Both the position numbers and the translations under genes were made by a program. Below, one piece after another: positions 27,251 to 35,750 of a stretch of 64,000 bases of DNA. The notes beneath the pieces are model-generated. The model ran no database searches. It was given only the letters and a program-made list of their open reading frames with translations, and was not told where the DNA came from. Positions within the stretch are counted from its first letter, which is position 1. Each line of letters opens with the position of its first letter. This stretch comes from Nocardia cyriacigeorgica. GTDB taxonomy: Bacteria > Actinomycetota > Actinomycetes > Mycobacteriales > Mycobacteriaceae. Where the stretch lies: NCBI RefSeq assembly GCF_010858045.1, contig NZ_JAAGVC010000016.1:44238-108237 (forward strand). The letters run 5' to 3'.

Positions 27251-28261
27251 GTGACCGATGAGCTGAAAAACAGCTATGACGTGGTGGTACTGGGCGGCGG
27301 AGCCGCGGGGCTGAGCGGTGCGGTGACGCTGGCGCGGTCGAGGCGGTCGGTCGTGGTGATCGATGCGGGCGACCCACGCAACGCACCGGCGGATGGCGTG
27401 CACGGCCTGCTCGGCCGCGAGGGGATGCCGCCCGGCGAACTGCTCGAACGAGGCCGCGCGGAGCTTCGCGGATACGGCGGCCGGATCGTCACCGGGGAGG
27501 TGGCCACGGCCACGCGCGACGGTGACGGATTCGCCGTCACCCTGACCGACGGCCGATCGACCCGCGCCCGCCGCCTGCTGGTGGCGACCGGCCTGACCGA
27601 CGTGCTGCCCGACATTCCCGGTCTACGGGAACGCTGGGGCCGCGACGTCCTGCACTGCCCGTACTGCCACGGCTGGGAGGTACGCGACCAGGCCATCGGC
27701 GTGCTGGCGAGCAGCCCGATGTCGGTGCACCAGACGATGTTGTTCCGGCAGCTGAGCGACGACGTCACCTTCTTCACCCATACCGCGCCAGAACCGGCCG
27801 GTGAGGTGGCCGAGGAACTCGCGGCACGCGGAATTCGGGTGGTGACCGGTGCGGTCGCAGGACTGGAGATCGACGCGGACCGGCTGGTGGGTGTGCGTCT
27901 CGCCGACGGCACCGTCGTCGCCCGCGACGCACTGGCCGTGGGGTCGCGCATGGTGGCGCGGGCCGGGTTCCTGGCCGATCTCGGGCTGACACCGGTGGAG
28001 CACCCGATGGGCATGGGCGAGCACATCGCCGCCGATCCGACGGGCCGCACCGACGTGCCCGGGGTGTGGGCAGCGGGCAATGTGGTCGACCTGTCGGCTC
28101 AGGTGGGCGCTGCCGGTGCCGCGGGGACCATGGCCGGCGCGCAGATCAACGCGGACCTGGTGGCGGAGGAGACCCGGCAGGCGGTCGCCGCGCTGCGCGA
28201 GAGGGCTGCGTCCGAGCCCGGAGTCGCCGAGCAGCCGGTGGGGGAGCACGCCCTCGGATAA
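27251..28261 (+). CDS. Thioredoxin-reductase-like flavoprotein
   Basis: 336 residues, FAD/NAD(P) two-dinucleotide fold: 'VVVLGGGAAGLSGAVTLARS' at the N-terminus, redox-active 'CPYCHGWEV' and the late FAD motif 'GVWAAGNVVD'. The CxxC has the spacing of thioredoxin reductase and related disulfide oxidoreductases. The NADPH loop lacks the canonical GGGxxA ('VLASSPMSVHQTM'), so it may not be a true thioredoxin reductase; dithiol oxidases of natural-product pathways look similar. GGAGG at 27238-27242 selects the GTG at 27251. A methyltransferase follows 70 bp later. Confidence 0.88.
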   Translation: MTDELKNSYDVVVLGGGAAGLSGAVTLARSRRSVVVIDAGDPRNAPADGVHGLLGREGMPPGELLERGRAELRGYGGRIVTGEVATATRDGDGFAVTLTDGRSTRARRLLVATGLTDVLPDIPGLRERWGRDVLHCPYCHGWEVRDQAIGVLASSPMSVHQTMLFRQLSDDVTFFTHTAPEPAGEVAEELAARGIRVVTGAVAGLEIDADRLVGVRLADGTVVARDALAVGSRMVARAGFLADLGLTPVEHPMGMGEHIAADPTGRTDVPGVWAAGNVVDLSAQVGAAGAAGTMAGAQINADLVAEETRQAVAALRERAASEPGVAEQPVGEHALG

Positions 28262-28331
28262 GCGAGACCGGGCGGCGGGGCCGGCGACCCGCCGCCCGGC
28301 ACCGATCGACGACCGCGACCAAAGGATCAGC

Positions 28332-28958
28332 ATGACAGAGGAATTCGGCAAGGAATTCTGGGAGACGCGTTACCACGGCGCCCACTCCGCCGCCCGCGAA
28401 CCCAACCCGCACCTCCTCGCCGAGGTGGGTGACCTACCGCCGGGCACGGCGCTCGACGCCGGCTGCGGGACGGGCGGCGAAGCACTGTGGCTGGCCGCTC
28501 AGGGCTGGCAGGTGATGGCCGTCGATATCTCCGATGCGGCCCTGCGGCACGCCCGCGAACGGGCCGACGCCGCCGGTGCCGACATCGCCGCCCGCATCAG
28601 CTGGCAGCAGGCCGACCTCACCGAATGGGTGCCTCCCGCTGCGCAATTCGACCTGGTGTGCACTCACTACGTCCATACCTCCGGCTCCCCGCAGGAGTTG
28701 TTCGAGCGCCTCGCCACGGCCGTCGCCCCCGGCGGAACCCTGCTCATCGTCGGTCACGCCCCGAGCGACCACCTGTCCAGCCATGCGCACGGCTCGTCAT
28801 CGGCACACGTGCACGTCACCGCCGAAGACATCGCCGCGGGCCTGGACCCCGGCCGGTGGGAAGTCCAGGTAGCCGAAGGCCGTTCCCGGCAGACCATCGG
28901 CCCCAATGGTTCGGAGGTCACGCTCGAGGACACGGTGTTGCGCGCACGTCGTCGCTGA
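28332..28958 (+). CDS. Class I SAM-dependent methyltransferase
   Basis: 208 residues with motif I 'ALDAGCGTGGEALWLAAQGW', the acidic 'VMAVDIS' strand end and post-motif 'PGGTLLIVGH'. 'EFWETRYHG' at the start is common in small-molecule or thiopurine-type methyltransferases. It is probably co-transcribed with the flavoprotein. Redox and methylation on one substrate, possibly a thiol, is inferred. Confidence 0.88.
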   Translation: MTEEFGKEFWETRYHGAHSAAREPNPHLLAEVGDLPPGTALDAGCGTGGEALWLAAQGWQVMAVDISDAALRHARERADAAGADIAARISWQQADLTEWVPPAAQFDLVCTHYVHTSGSPQELFERLATAVAPGGTLLIVGHAPSDHLSSHAHGSSSAHVHVTAEDIAAGLDPGRWEVQVAEGRSRQTIGPNGSEVTLEDTVLRARRR

Positions 28959-29118
28959 CCGGTTCCGTCCACATCGCGACGGCCGCCCGCGCCTCGTCTC
29001 GGTCCCGGCGGCGGGGGCGTCCATCAGGCCGAAATCGCTTGTCGCGCACCCGGTTGAAGCGGTCGCCGGGTCATCGTCGTGAATTCGGTGGGCCGGTAGT
29101 GGGTCGTGCGCCGCCCGC

Positions 29119-29526
29119 TCATGCGGTGACGCGCGCGCGACCGGATCCGTCGAACGGCGGATAACTGTCCCCGCCCGTCCGTTCGGCGGCCGCGATGTAC
29201 TCGGCGAGGGCGTCGCGGGAGCGGGTCAGTTTGTCCAGCTGGTCGTCGAGCCGGTTCATCCGCGAGCGCATCGCGTCGAGCAGTTCGGGGCAGCCGGGCA
29301 GGTCGGGCGCTTCGCCGGTGGCGCAGGGCAGCAGGTAGGCGATGTCGTCGCTGGACAGGCCGGCGTCGAGCAGGTGCCGGATCTGGCGCACCCGCAGCAC
29401 GGCGTCCTCGGGGTAGTCGCGATAGCCGTTGGGGCTGCGGTCGGCCTCGAGCAGGCCTTGCGCCTCGTAGTAGCGCAGCTGGTGGGCGTTGACGCCCGTG
29501 CGGCGGCTCAGTTCCCCGATCAGCAT
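29119..29526 (-). CDS. MerR family transcriptional regulator
   Basis: 135 residues: N-terminal winged HTH 'IGELSRRTGVNAHQLRYYEAQGLL', then 'RQIRHLLDAGLSSDDIAYLLPC', a dimerisation coiled coil and a short C-terminus. Two cysteines (LLPC and GCPE) sit before the coil, as in several MerR-type sensors, but the inducer cannot be read. The ATG is five bases after GTGAGG; a GTG at 29532 is possible. It is divergent from the imine-reductase-like gene and the operator between them fits MerR control. Confidence 0.9.
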   Translation of the reverse strand: MLIGELSRRTGVNAHQLRYYEAQGLLEADRSPNGYRDYPEDAVLRVRQIRHLLDAGLSSDDIAYLLPCATGEAPDLPGCPELLDAMRSRMNRLDDQLDKLTRSRDALAEYIAAAERTGGDSYPPFDGSGRARVTA

Positions 29527-29537
29527 CGACACCTCAC

Positions 29538-29569
29538 TTGACCTTCAGACCGGTATGAACGTTGATCAT
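29538..29569 (+). promoter_or_regulatory. MerR-type promoter with over-long spacer
   Basis: -35 TTGACC (29538-29543) and -10 TGATCA/GATCAT (29563-29569) are separated by 19-20 bp instead of 17. The spacer holds a dyad, ACCTTCA (29541-29547) and TGAACGT (29556-29562), around an ACCGGT core. This is the classic architecture of MerR-activated promoters. The -10 lies 6-7 nt before the ATG of the target, so the mRNA is probably leaderless. Confidence 0.7.
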
Positions 29570-29575
29570 GCTGCC

Positions 29576-30451
29576 ATGACCAACACCGAAACATCCGTGT
29601 CCATTCTCGGACTCGGCCTGATGGGCCGGGCACTCGCACGCGCCTTCCTGAAAGCCGGGCATCCGACCACCGTCTGGAACCGCACGCCCGCCACGGCCGA
29701 ACCGCTGGTCGCCGAGGGCGCGCGGCAGGCTCCGACGGCCGCCGAAGCGATCGCCGCCGGATCACTGACGATCATCTGTGTGAGCGACTATCCGGCGGTC
29801 TACGAGCTGCTCGACGGGGCGGAGCTCGCGGGCACGACCCTGCTCAACCTGACCTCCGGCGACTCGGCCCAGGCCAGGGCAGCCGCCCGCTGGGCCGAGC
29901 AGCGCGGCGCCCACTACCTCGACGGCGCCATCATGGCCATCCCACAGGCGATCGGCACCGACGAGGCGGTGATCCTGCTCAGCGGCGTGCAGGCGCATGC
30001 CGAAGCGCATCGCTCGACGCTGGAAGCGCTCGGCACGCTCACCTATCTCGGCGGCGACCACGGCTTGGCGTCGCTGTACGACGTGGCGGGGCTGGCCATG
30101 ATGTGGGGCGTCCTCAACGCCTGGCTCCAGGGCACGGCCCTGCTCCGCACCGCCGGCGTCGACGCCGCCACCTTCGCCCCGTTCGCCCAGCAGATGGCCG
30201 CGAGTGTCGCCGGCTGGCTGCCCGGACACGCGGAGCAGATCGATGCAGGCTCGTTCGCGACCGAGGTGGCCTCGCTCGACACCCACGTGCGGACAATGGC
30301 GCATCTGATCGAGGAATGCGAGGCGGCCGGCATCAATGCCGAGCTGCCGAGATTGATCAAGTCGATGGCCGACCGATCGGTCGCTGCCGGGCACGGTGGA
30401 GACGAATATGCCGTGCTGATCGAAGAATTCGCCGAGCCGGGCGCTGCCTGA
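29576..30451 (+). CDS. NADPH-dependent imine-reductase-like oxidoreductase
   Basis: 291 residues of the 6-phosphogluconate/beta-hydroxyacid dehydrogenase superfamily. Rossmann motif 'ILGLGLMGRALARAFLKAGH' followed by 'WNRTP' (Arg/Thr favour NADPH). The C-terminal helical domain has 'ASLYDVAGLAMMWG', whose Asp is at the proton-donor position of imine reductases; it lacks the Lys of true hydroxyacid dehydrogenases. It would reduce a C=N or C=C bond. Control by the divergent MerR protein is strongly suggested by the intervening promoter. Confidence 0.88.
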   Translation: MTNTETSVSILGLGLMGRALARAFLKAGHPTTVWNRTPATAEPLVAEGARQAPTAAEAIAAGSLTIICVSDYPAVYELLDGAELAGTTLLNLTSGDSAQARAAARWAEQRGAHYLDGAIMAIPQAIGTDEAVILLSGVQAHAEAHRSTLEALGTLTYLGGDHGLASLYDVAGLAMMWGVLNAWLQGTALLRTAGVDAATFAPFAQQMAASVAGWLPGHAEQIDAGSFATEVASLDTHVRTMAHLIEECEAAGINAELPRLIKSMADRSVAAGHGGDEYAVLIEEFAEPGAA

Positions 30452-30626
30452 TGGACACCGCCGCACACGGGCGAGCCGCACGCTCGGTGGCGATCTCGGC
30501 GGGCGGATCCGGCGAGTCCGCGGTGCCCGCTGGAAAACCGGTGGCGGTCGGCTTCGGGCATCAGTACAAAGGTTCGTCGGGGCGCACGAGAGCAGCCGGG
30601 GGATTGAACCGTCGAAAGGGCCTGCC

Positions 30627-31460
30627 GTGAACGAGATGGAAGCCATCGCCGCCAACCGCGCGAACTGGGACGACCGCGCCGACGTCCACGTGCGTTCGCG
30701 GATGTACGACGTCGACGCGTTCCTGGCCGATCCCACCGATATCTCCCGGGTGGTACGCAACGATCTGTCGGTGCTGGAGCCGCACCTGCCGGACACCGGG
30801 ATCCACGGGCGATCCCTCCTGCATCTGCAATGCCATATCGGCACCGACACCGTCTCGTGGGCACGGCTCGGCGCGGCCGAGGTGCACGGCCTCGACCTCT
30901 CGCCGAACTCGCTGCGGCACGCGGCGCGGATCGCGGCCGCCGACGGCCGTGACATCACCTGGGTCGAAGGCGACGCCCGCTACGCCTCCTCGGCGATCGA
31001 CCGCCGCTTCGACACGATCGTCACCAGCGCCGGAACCATCGTCTGGCTCCCGGATCTCACCGATTGGGCCCGCTCCATCCATGACCTGCTCGAACCGGGC
31101 GGTGTCTTCCTCATCCGCGACGACCACCCGATCCTCGGCGCCATGGACTTCCAGCCCTGGACCATCACCGACGATTACCTCACCGGCGGCGGCGTCCTGA
31201 CCTATGAAGATTCCGGCACCTACACCGAGGATTCGGAGGGCTTGATCACCCACACCACCAACCACGAATGGCGCCACGACCTCAGCGAAGTCGTCACCGC
31301 GCTGCTCGCGGCGGGCCTGAGAATCGAAGCCCTGCACGAACTCCCGTACATGGACTGGCCGGCGTTCCCGGCCCTCGAGCCCTGCGCCGAGGGCTGGACG
31401 ACGGCCCCCGGCCACCCGCGGATTCCGTTGAACTTCGCCGTCGTCGCGCGCCGGGTCTGA
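30627..31460 (+). CDS. Class I SAM-dependent methyltransferase
   Basis: 277 residues; motif I is the variant 'LLHLQCHIGTDTVSWA', followed by 'VHGLDLSPNSLRHA'. The 'LQCHIGTDT' form typifies a group of uncharacterised small-molecule methyltransferases. The GTG is preceded by AAAGGG. It is in line with the imine-reductase-like gene after a 175-bp gap in which no other feature is seen. Confidence 0.88.
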   Translation: MNEMEAIAANRANWDDRADVHVRSRMYDVDAFLADPTDISRVVRNDLSVLEPHLPDTGIHGRSLLHLQCHIGTDTVSWARLGAAEVHGLDLSPNSLRHAARIAAADGRDITWVEGDARYASSAIDRRFDTIVTSAGTIVWLPDLTDWARSIHDLLEPGGVFLIRDDHPILGAMDFQPWTITDDYLTGGGVLTYEDSGTYTEDSEGLITHTTNHEWRHDLSEVVTALLAAGLRIEALHELPYMDWPAFPALEPCAEGWTTAPGHPRIPLNFAVVARRV

Positions 31461-31538
31461 GCTCATCTGGCGGGTGTGAGACCCCGGCCGGGTCCGGATC
31501 CGGCCTACCGCGCCGGGCCGGCCCCGCCCAGGGCATGC

Positions 31539-32426
31539 TCAGGGGCGCAGCACCGAGACCAGGAATTCGGTCTGGTCGTGCACGGCCTGCTCGAACACGT
31601 CATCGAAGTAGATGTCGAAATGCCCTGCGTCGTAGCGCTTCACGATGGCGTGCTTGGTGCGTTCGGCGGCGCGCAGCGCGGGTTTGACCGGTGCCACCGA
31701 ATCGTTGTCGCACAGTGCGTAGAGCACCGGCATCTTCAGCGCCTTGGCGCGCCGCCCCGGCGCGTCGAACAGGGCCGAGAAGGCCACGCGCGCGGCTACT
31801 TTCGGCTGATAGCTCTCGCTTTCCTCGGCCAGCCTGCCGAAACCCTCCGGCACGTCGGGCGCCGACATCAGCGCGGCGGCACGCTTGCGCCCGGCCAGCC
31901 GCACCGGAACGGGCTTGCGCCGGATCGGTCCGATCAGCAGGTCGGTGGCGGCGATGGTGGCCACCTTGGTGAGGCTGGTCGGGCCCTTCGCCATGGCGGA
32001 GGCCCAGCCGCTGGTGAACGGCACCTGCGCCACCACCGCGGCGATATAGGCGTCGTCCGGCGCCACCGACAGCACGTGCCCGCCACCGAAAGAGGTGCCC
32101 CACAACGCGATCCGGGTGGCGTCGAACCCGCGGATGGTGCGCGCGTAGGCGATCGCCGCATGCCAGTCCTCGCGCTGACGGGCGATGTGCAGCAGCTGGC
32201 GCGGTGCGCCGTCACTGGCACCGAAATGGCGATAGTCGAAGACCAGCACCCCCATCCCCGCGGCCGCGAACCTGCGCGCGTACCGATCCAAACCCATTTC
32301 CCTGTTGGCCCCCAGGCCGTGTCCCATCACCACGAGCGGGCGGGGTTTGGGCACGCCATCCGGACGGTAGAGCCAGGCGGCGCACTGCTCTCCCCCCGAC
32401 GGGAAGCTGACCTCGACACGTTCCAT
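31539..32426 (-). CDS. Alpha/beta hydrolase
   Basis: 295 residues: oxyanion region 'VVMGHGLGANREMGLD', nucleophile elbow 'ALWGTSFGGGHVLS', acid in 'CDNDSVAPV' and His in 'YDAGHFDIYFDD'. It resembles bacterial carboxylesterase/dienelactone-hydrolase-like proteins. Substrate unknown. A TAAGTT box lies 8 nt before the ATG, so the transcript may be leaderless. The promoter overlaps that of divergent rnpB. Confidence 0.88.
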   Translation of the reverse strand: MERVEVSFPSGGEQCAAWLYRPDGVPKPRPLVVMGHGLGANREMGLDRYARRFAAAGMGVLVFDYRHFGASDGAPRQLLHIARQREDWHAAIAYARTIRGFDATRIALWGTSFGGGHVLSVAPDDAYIAAVVAQVPFTSGWASAMAKGPTSLTKVATIAATDLLIGPIRRKPVPVRLAGRKRAAALMSAPDVPEGFGRLAEESESYQPKVAARVAFSALFDAPGRRAKALKMPVLYALCDNDSVAPVKPALRAAERTKHAIVKRYDAGHFDIYFDDVFEQAVHDQTEFLVSVLRP

Positions 32427-32434
32427 GGTCGATT

Positions 32435-32440
32435 AACTTA
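32435..32440 (-). promoter_or_regulatory. -10 box of alpha/beta hydrolase gene
   Basis: TAAGTT on the minus strand, 8 nt before the ATG, back-to-back with the rnpB promoter. Confidence 0.4.
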
Positions 32441-32445
32441 CCGAG

Positions 32446-32451
32446 TATCCT
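32446..32451 (+). promoter_or_regulatory. -10 box of rnpB
   Basis: TATCCT, about seven bases before the expected 5' end of RNase P RNA. Confidence 0.55.
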
Positions 32452-32457
32452 GTGCTG

Positions 32458-32880
<423 letters not shown>

Positions 32881-32891
32881 CCAGACGCCGA

Positions 32892-32921
32892 GCGGCGGCG
32901 CCCCTGCTGGGGCGCCGCCGC
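32892..32921 (+). terminator. Terminator hairpin downstream of rnpB
   Basis: GCGGCGGCGCCCC pairs perfectly with GGGGCGCCGCCGC over a TGCT loop (13-bp stem). The U-tract is weak (GTCGGTATCAGTCTT), usual for high-GC actinobacteria. It also separates the convergent lipoprotein gene. Confidence 0.8.
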
Positions 32922-32958
32922 GTCGGTATCAGTCTTCGCAGGTCTCAGAGCACTGTGA

Positions 32959-33405
32959 TCAGCAGAGCACCTTGATCATTTCGTAGATGGCCTTCGACTC
33001 CTCCGGCGACGCCGAGCCGCGACCGTTCTTGGTGCGGTTGGAGATTTCGGTGAGGACTTCGTCCTCGGCCTTGCCCTCGTGGATATCGTCGCAGGTCTCG
33101 GTGAAGATCTCACCGATCTCCTCGTCGCTGCGGCCCTCGGCCAGGCTCGGGAAGGCCTGCTTGTAGGCGACGACGAAGGAGCCGATCTTGACCGAATCCA
33201 GGCTCATATCGCCCTTCGGGGAGGTCGCGCCCGTCGACGGAGCCGCGGCATCGCCGGACTCGGTGGCCGAGGCGGTGGCCGATGCGGTCGCGGAACCGGA
33301 GGCCGTGGACTGCGCGGAACTCGAGGTCGTCTCGTCCTCACAACCGGCGATGAACAGGGCAAGGGCGCTGGCAGTTGCCGCGATGGCGGCGGAAGTTCTG
33401 ATCAC
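32959..33405 (-). CDS. DUF732-like lipoprotein
   Basis: 148 residues: signal peptide with lipobox 'FIAGC', a 45-residue Ser/Thr/Ala linker containing ATASATASATES-type repeats, and a compact helical C-terminal domain with two cysteines ('ETCDDIHEG' and the final residue) likely forming a disulfide, as in actinobacterial DUF732 proteins. Cell-envelope location; function unknown. The GTG at 33405 lies 8 nt after TAGCAT and gives a proper signal; an in-frame TTG at 33435 would add an unlikely extension. Confidence 0.8.
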   Translation of the reverse strand: MIRTSAAIAATASALALFIAGCEDETTSSSAQSTASGSATASATASATESGDAAAPSTGATSPKGDMSLDSVKIGSFVVAYKQAFPSLAEGRSDEEIGEIFTETCDDIHEGKAEDEVLTEISNRTKNGRGSASPEESKAIYEMIKVLC

Positions 33406-33413
33406 GTTGCCGG

Positions 33414-33419
33414 ATGCTA
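33414..33419 (-). promoter_or_regulatory. -10 box, leaderless lipoprotein gene
   Basis: TAGCAT on the minus strand, 8 nt before the GTG start; no Shine-Dalgarno. Confidence 0.45.
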
Positions 33420-33478
33420 GCGGCACCCGGGGCAAAGCGCCTCCCGCACCAGCAGCGGGAGGCGACTGCGCAACTACC

Positions 33479-33571
33479 TCAGGCGGGGCCGATCAACAGC
33501 ATCCGCGCGAAGTTGGCGGCCTGTTCGGGACCGAGCAGGGGCAGCAGGTAGTCGTACACAAGAGTGGACAT
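33479..33571 (-). CDS. Putative 30-residue small protein
   Basis: A short frame, MSTLVYDYLLPLLG followed by PEQAANFARMLLIGPA and a stop. An amphipathic/hydrophobic N-half and a GGGAG site 10 nt before the ATG favour translation. It lies between two envelope-protein genes in an otherwise empty stretch. No family is recognised. Function unknown; it could be a small membrane peptide or a regulatory leader. Confidence 0.45.
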   Translation of the reverse strand: MSTLVYDYLLPLLGPEQAANFARMLLIGPA

Positions 33572-33713
33572 GAGGTGCGGAACTCCCAAGATTTCGTCTT
33601 ACGGGACGGTTACGCTCGGCCACCCTAGCAGCGACCGCGCCCGCCGGCTGCCGAGTCGGCGCCGCTGAGGTGCCGGATTCATCCGGAACTGGCCGAGAAC
33701 GTGATAGAGGTCA

Positions 33714-33719
33714 TAGAGT
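33714..33719 (+). promoter_or_regulatory. Possible -10 box upstream of secreted-protein gene
   Basis: TAGAGT in the gap 33572-33802. Transcription would begin near 33727 and leave a leader of about 75 nt. Nothing else was seen in this gap. Confidence 0.25.
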
Positions 33720-33802
33720 GGTCGCCGTTGGATCGAGATGCCTCGCGGGGCCGCGATGCATCACCTCACACTGAAACTCTCGGGAAGCAGGTCTCAACTC
33801 AT

Positions 33803-34135
33803 ATGCGGGTAGTTCGTTCTCTGGTCGCCGGCGCATTGATCGCCGGGGCCGCATCGGTTTTCGCCACGCTCGGGGCCGGTAACGCCGGCGCGGTGGCGGT
33901 GACTCCGCTGCCGGGTGGGGTGCAGGTCGACCTCACCCCCGCCGACACCAAATGGGTGCACCAGAGTGGTGTCGGGCGCACCATCGCCGGGCTGCCGCAC
34001 CCGTCGGCGGCGTCGTTCGGCTACGCCCTGGACTCGGCGGCGGCGTTGTCGTCGGAGTATCCCGAGGGCCGCGTCGTTTTCACCGTCTTCGGGCCGTTCG
34101 ACCAGCTGAGCGGCACCATGCTGGCGCTGAAGTAG
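33803..34135 (+). CDS. Small secreted protein, unknown function
   Basis: 110 residues with a Sec signal peptide (about 1-31, ending 'GNAGAVA') and a mature domain of about 80 residues: 'TPLPGGVQVDLTPADTKWV' then 'FGYALDSAAALSSEYPEGRVVFTVFGPF'. It has no cysteines. It looks like a family of short exported proteins from Nocardia-type genomes, but I cannot name it. The ATG choice rests on the signal peptide. Confidence 0.65.
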   Translation: MRVVRSLVAGALIAGAASVFATLGAGNAGAVAVTPLPGGVQVDLTPADTKWVHQSGVGRTIAGLPHPSAASFGYALDSAAALSSEYPEGRVVFTVFGPFDQLSGTMLALK

Positions 34136-34140
34136 CGACC

Positions 34141-34146
34141 TAGAAT
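34141..34146 (+). promoter_or_regulatory. -10 box, leaderless RNB ribonuclease gene
   Basis: TAGAAT followed by seven bases and the GTG start at 34154. Confidence 0.55.
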
Positions 34147-34153
34147 TCTCAGC

Positions 34154-35596
34154 GTGGAACTCCACCAGCGGATCGTCTCGGCGCCGGTCGATTTCGGCGC
34201 CATTCGATCCGAATTCGGACTGACCTCGGCCTATCCGGCCGAGGCCACCGCGGAAGCCCGCGACGCGGTCGACGTGTTCGCGGGCGACCGCTCCGATCGC
34301 ACCGACATCCCGTTCGTCACCATCGACCCGCCGGGCGCGATGGATCTCGACCAGGCGCTGCACCTGGAACGCACCGGCACCGGCTTCCTGCTGCACTACG
34401 CCATCGCCGACCTCGGCGCCGTGGTCATCCCGGACGGCGCGCTGGCCGCCGAAGCGGGCGCCCGCGGCCAGACCTTCTACCTGCCCGACACCACTGTGCC
34501 GCTGCATCCGCCGGTGCTGTCGGAGAACGCGGCCAGTCTGCTGCCGGATCAGACCCGCCCGGCCGCCCTGTGGACCATCGAACTCGATCACGACGCCGAG
34601 CCGTTGCGGTATTCGGTCGAGCGCGCCCTGGTGCGCTCCCGGGCCCGCCTCGACTATGCCGGTGTGCAGGCCGACGCCGACGCCGGCCGCCTGCACCCCT
34701 CGATCGCGGCGCTGCCGGAATTCGGCACCAAACGCATCGCGGCCGGGCTGGAACGCGGCGCGATCGAACTGCGGTTGCCTGCGCAGAGCGTGATCCGCGA
34801 CGAGGGCGCCGACGGGCACTGGCGCCTGGTGCTCGAACCGCGCACCGCCGCCGACGACTGGAACGAGCAGGTGTCGCTGCTGGCAGGCATGTGCGCGGCC
34901 CGCATCATGCTCGACGGCGCCGACGGCTCCGGTGAACGCATCGGCCTGCTGCGCACCATGCCGCCGCCACCCGATTCGGCCATTGCCTCGATCCGCCGCA
35001 CCGCCGCCGCCCTCGGCATCGACTGGCCCGCCGGTGCGCCGGTGGGCCGGATGCTGGCGGCACTCGATCCCAATTCGCCGGCGACGCTGGTGCTCATGTC
35101 CGAGGCCACCGGCCTGCTGCGCGGCGCCGCCTACACCGTCCTCGACGGCACCGACCCGTCCTCGGACAGCTTGCGCCACAGCGCGATCGGCGCACCGTAC
35201 GCGCATGTCACCGCGCCGCTGCGGCGCCTGGTCGACCGGTTCACCACCGAGATCTGCCTGGCCCACTGCGCTGGCACCCCGGTGCCGCAGTGGGTGCGCG
35301 ACGGCCTGGCCGCGACCGCCGAGACGATGAAACGCAGCGACGGTGTGGCGAACAAGGTCGAACGCGCCTGTATCGACCTCACCGAGGCAACCCTGCTGTC
35401 GCAGCGCATCGGCGCCGAATTCGAGGCCGTCGTGGTACGCGAAGGCAATGGCAACCGGCCCGCCGAGATCTTCATCGCCGACCCGCCGCTGGTGGGTCCC
35501 TGTGAGGGGTCGCCGACCGAGGGTTCCAGGGTGCGGGTGCGTTTGGCATCGGCGGATCCGGTGGCGCGGAAGGTGTTGTTCACCCACGTGCGTTGA
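34154..35596 (+). CDS. RNB-domain exoribonuclease (RNase II/R superfamily)
   Basis: 480 residues, essentially an RNB catalytic core with reduced flanking OB folds. 'FVTIDPPGAMDLDQALHLE' (around residue 55-75) carries the Asp cluster that binds the catalytic Mg ions. Later blocks 'LHPPVLSENAASLLPDQTRPA', 'HSAIGAPYAHVTAPLRRLVDRF' and a short S1-like end match RNase II/R. It degrades RNA 3' to 5'. It is shorter than RNase R (about 800) and typical of the actinobacterial RNB family. Confidence 0.9.
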   Translation: MELHQRIVSAPVDFGAIRSEFGLTSAYPAEATAEARDAVDVFAGDRSDRTDIPFVTIDPPGAMDLDQALHLERTGTGFLLHYAIADLGAVVIPDGALAAEAGARGQTFYLPDTTVPLHPPVLSENAASLLPDQTRPAALWTIELDHDAEPLRYSVERALVRSRARLDYAGVQADADAGRLHPSIAALPEFGTKRIAAGLERGAIELRLPAQSVIRDEGADGHWRLVLEPRTAADDWNEQVSLLAGMCAARIMLDGADGSGERIGLLRTMPPPPDSAIASIRRTAAALGIDWPAGAPVGRMLAALDPNSPATLVLMSEATGLLRGAAYTVLDGTDPSSDSLRHSAIGAPYAHVTAPLRRLVDRFTTEICLAHCAGTPVPQWVRDGLAATAETMKRSDGVANKVERACIDLTEATLLSQRIGAEFEAVVVREGNGNRPAEIFIADPPLVGPCEGSPTEGSRVRVRLASADPVARKVLFTHVR

Positions 35597-35750
35597 GGCC
35601 CGGTCGCCACGGTGCAGAATTCCCGGCGCGGATGGTGACGAGCGGATACGCGCGTGGCCGTTGAGCCGACGTCCGCCGAGGTAGTGGGTCGACGCCCGCC
35701 GACTTACTCGGTCGAACGCGTGGCCGGGGCTCCCGCGATACCGAGCACGC

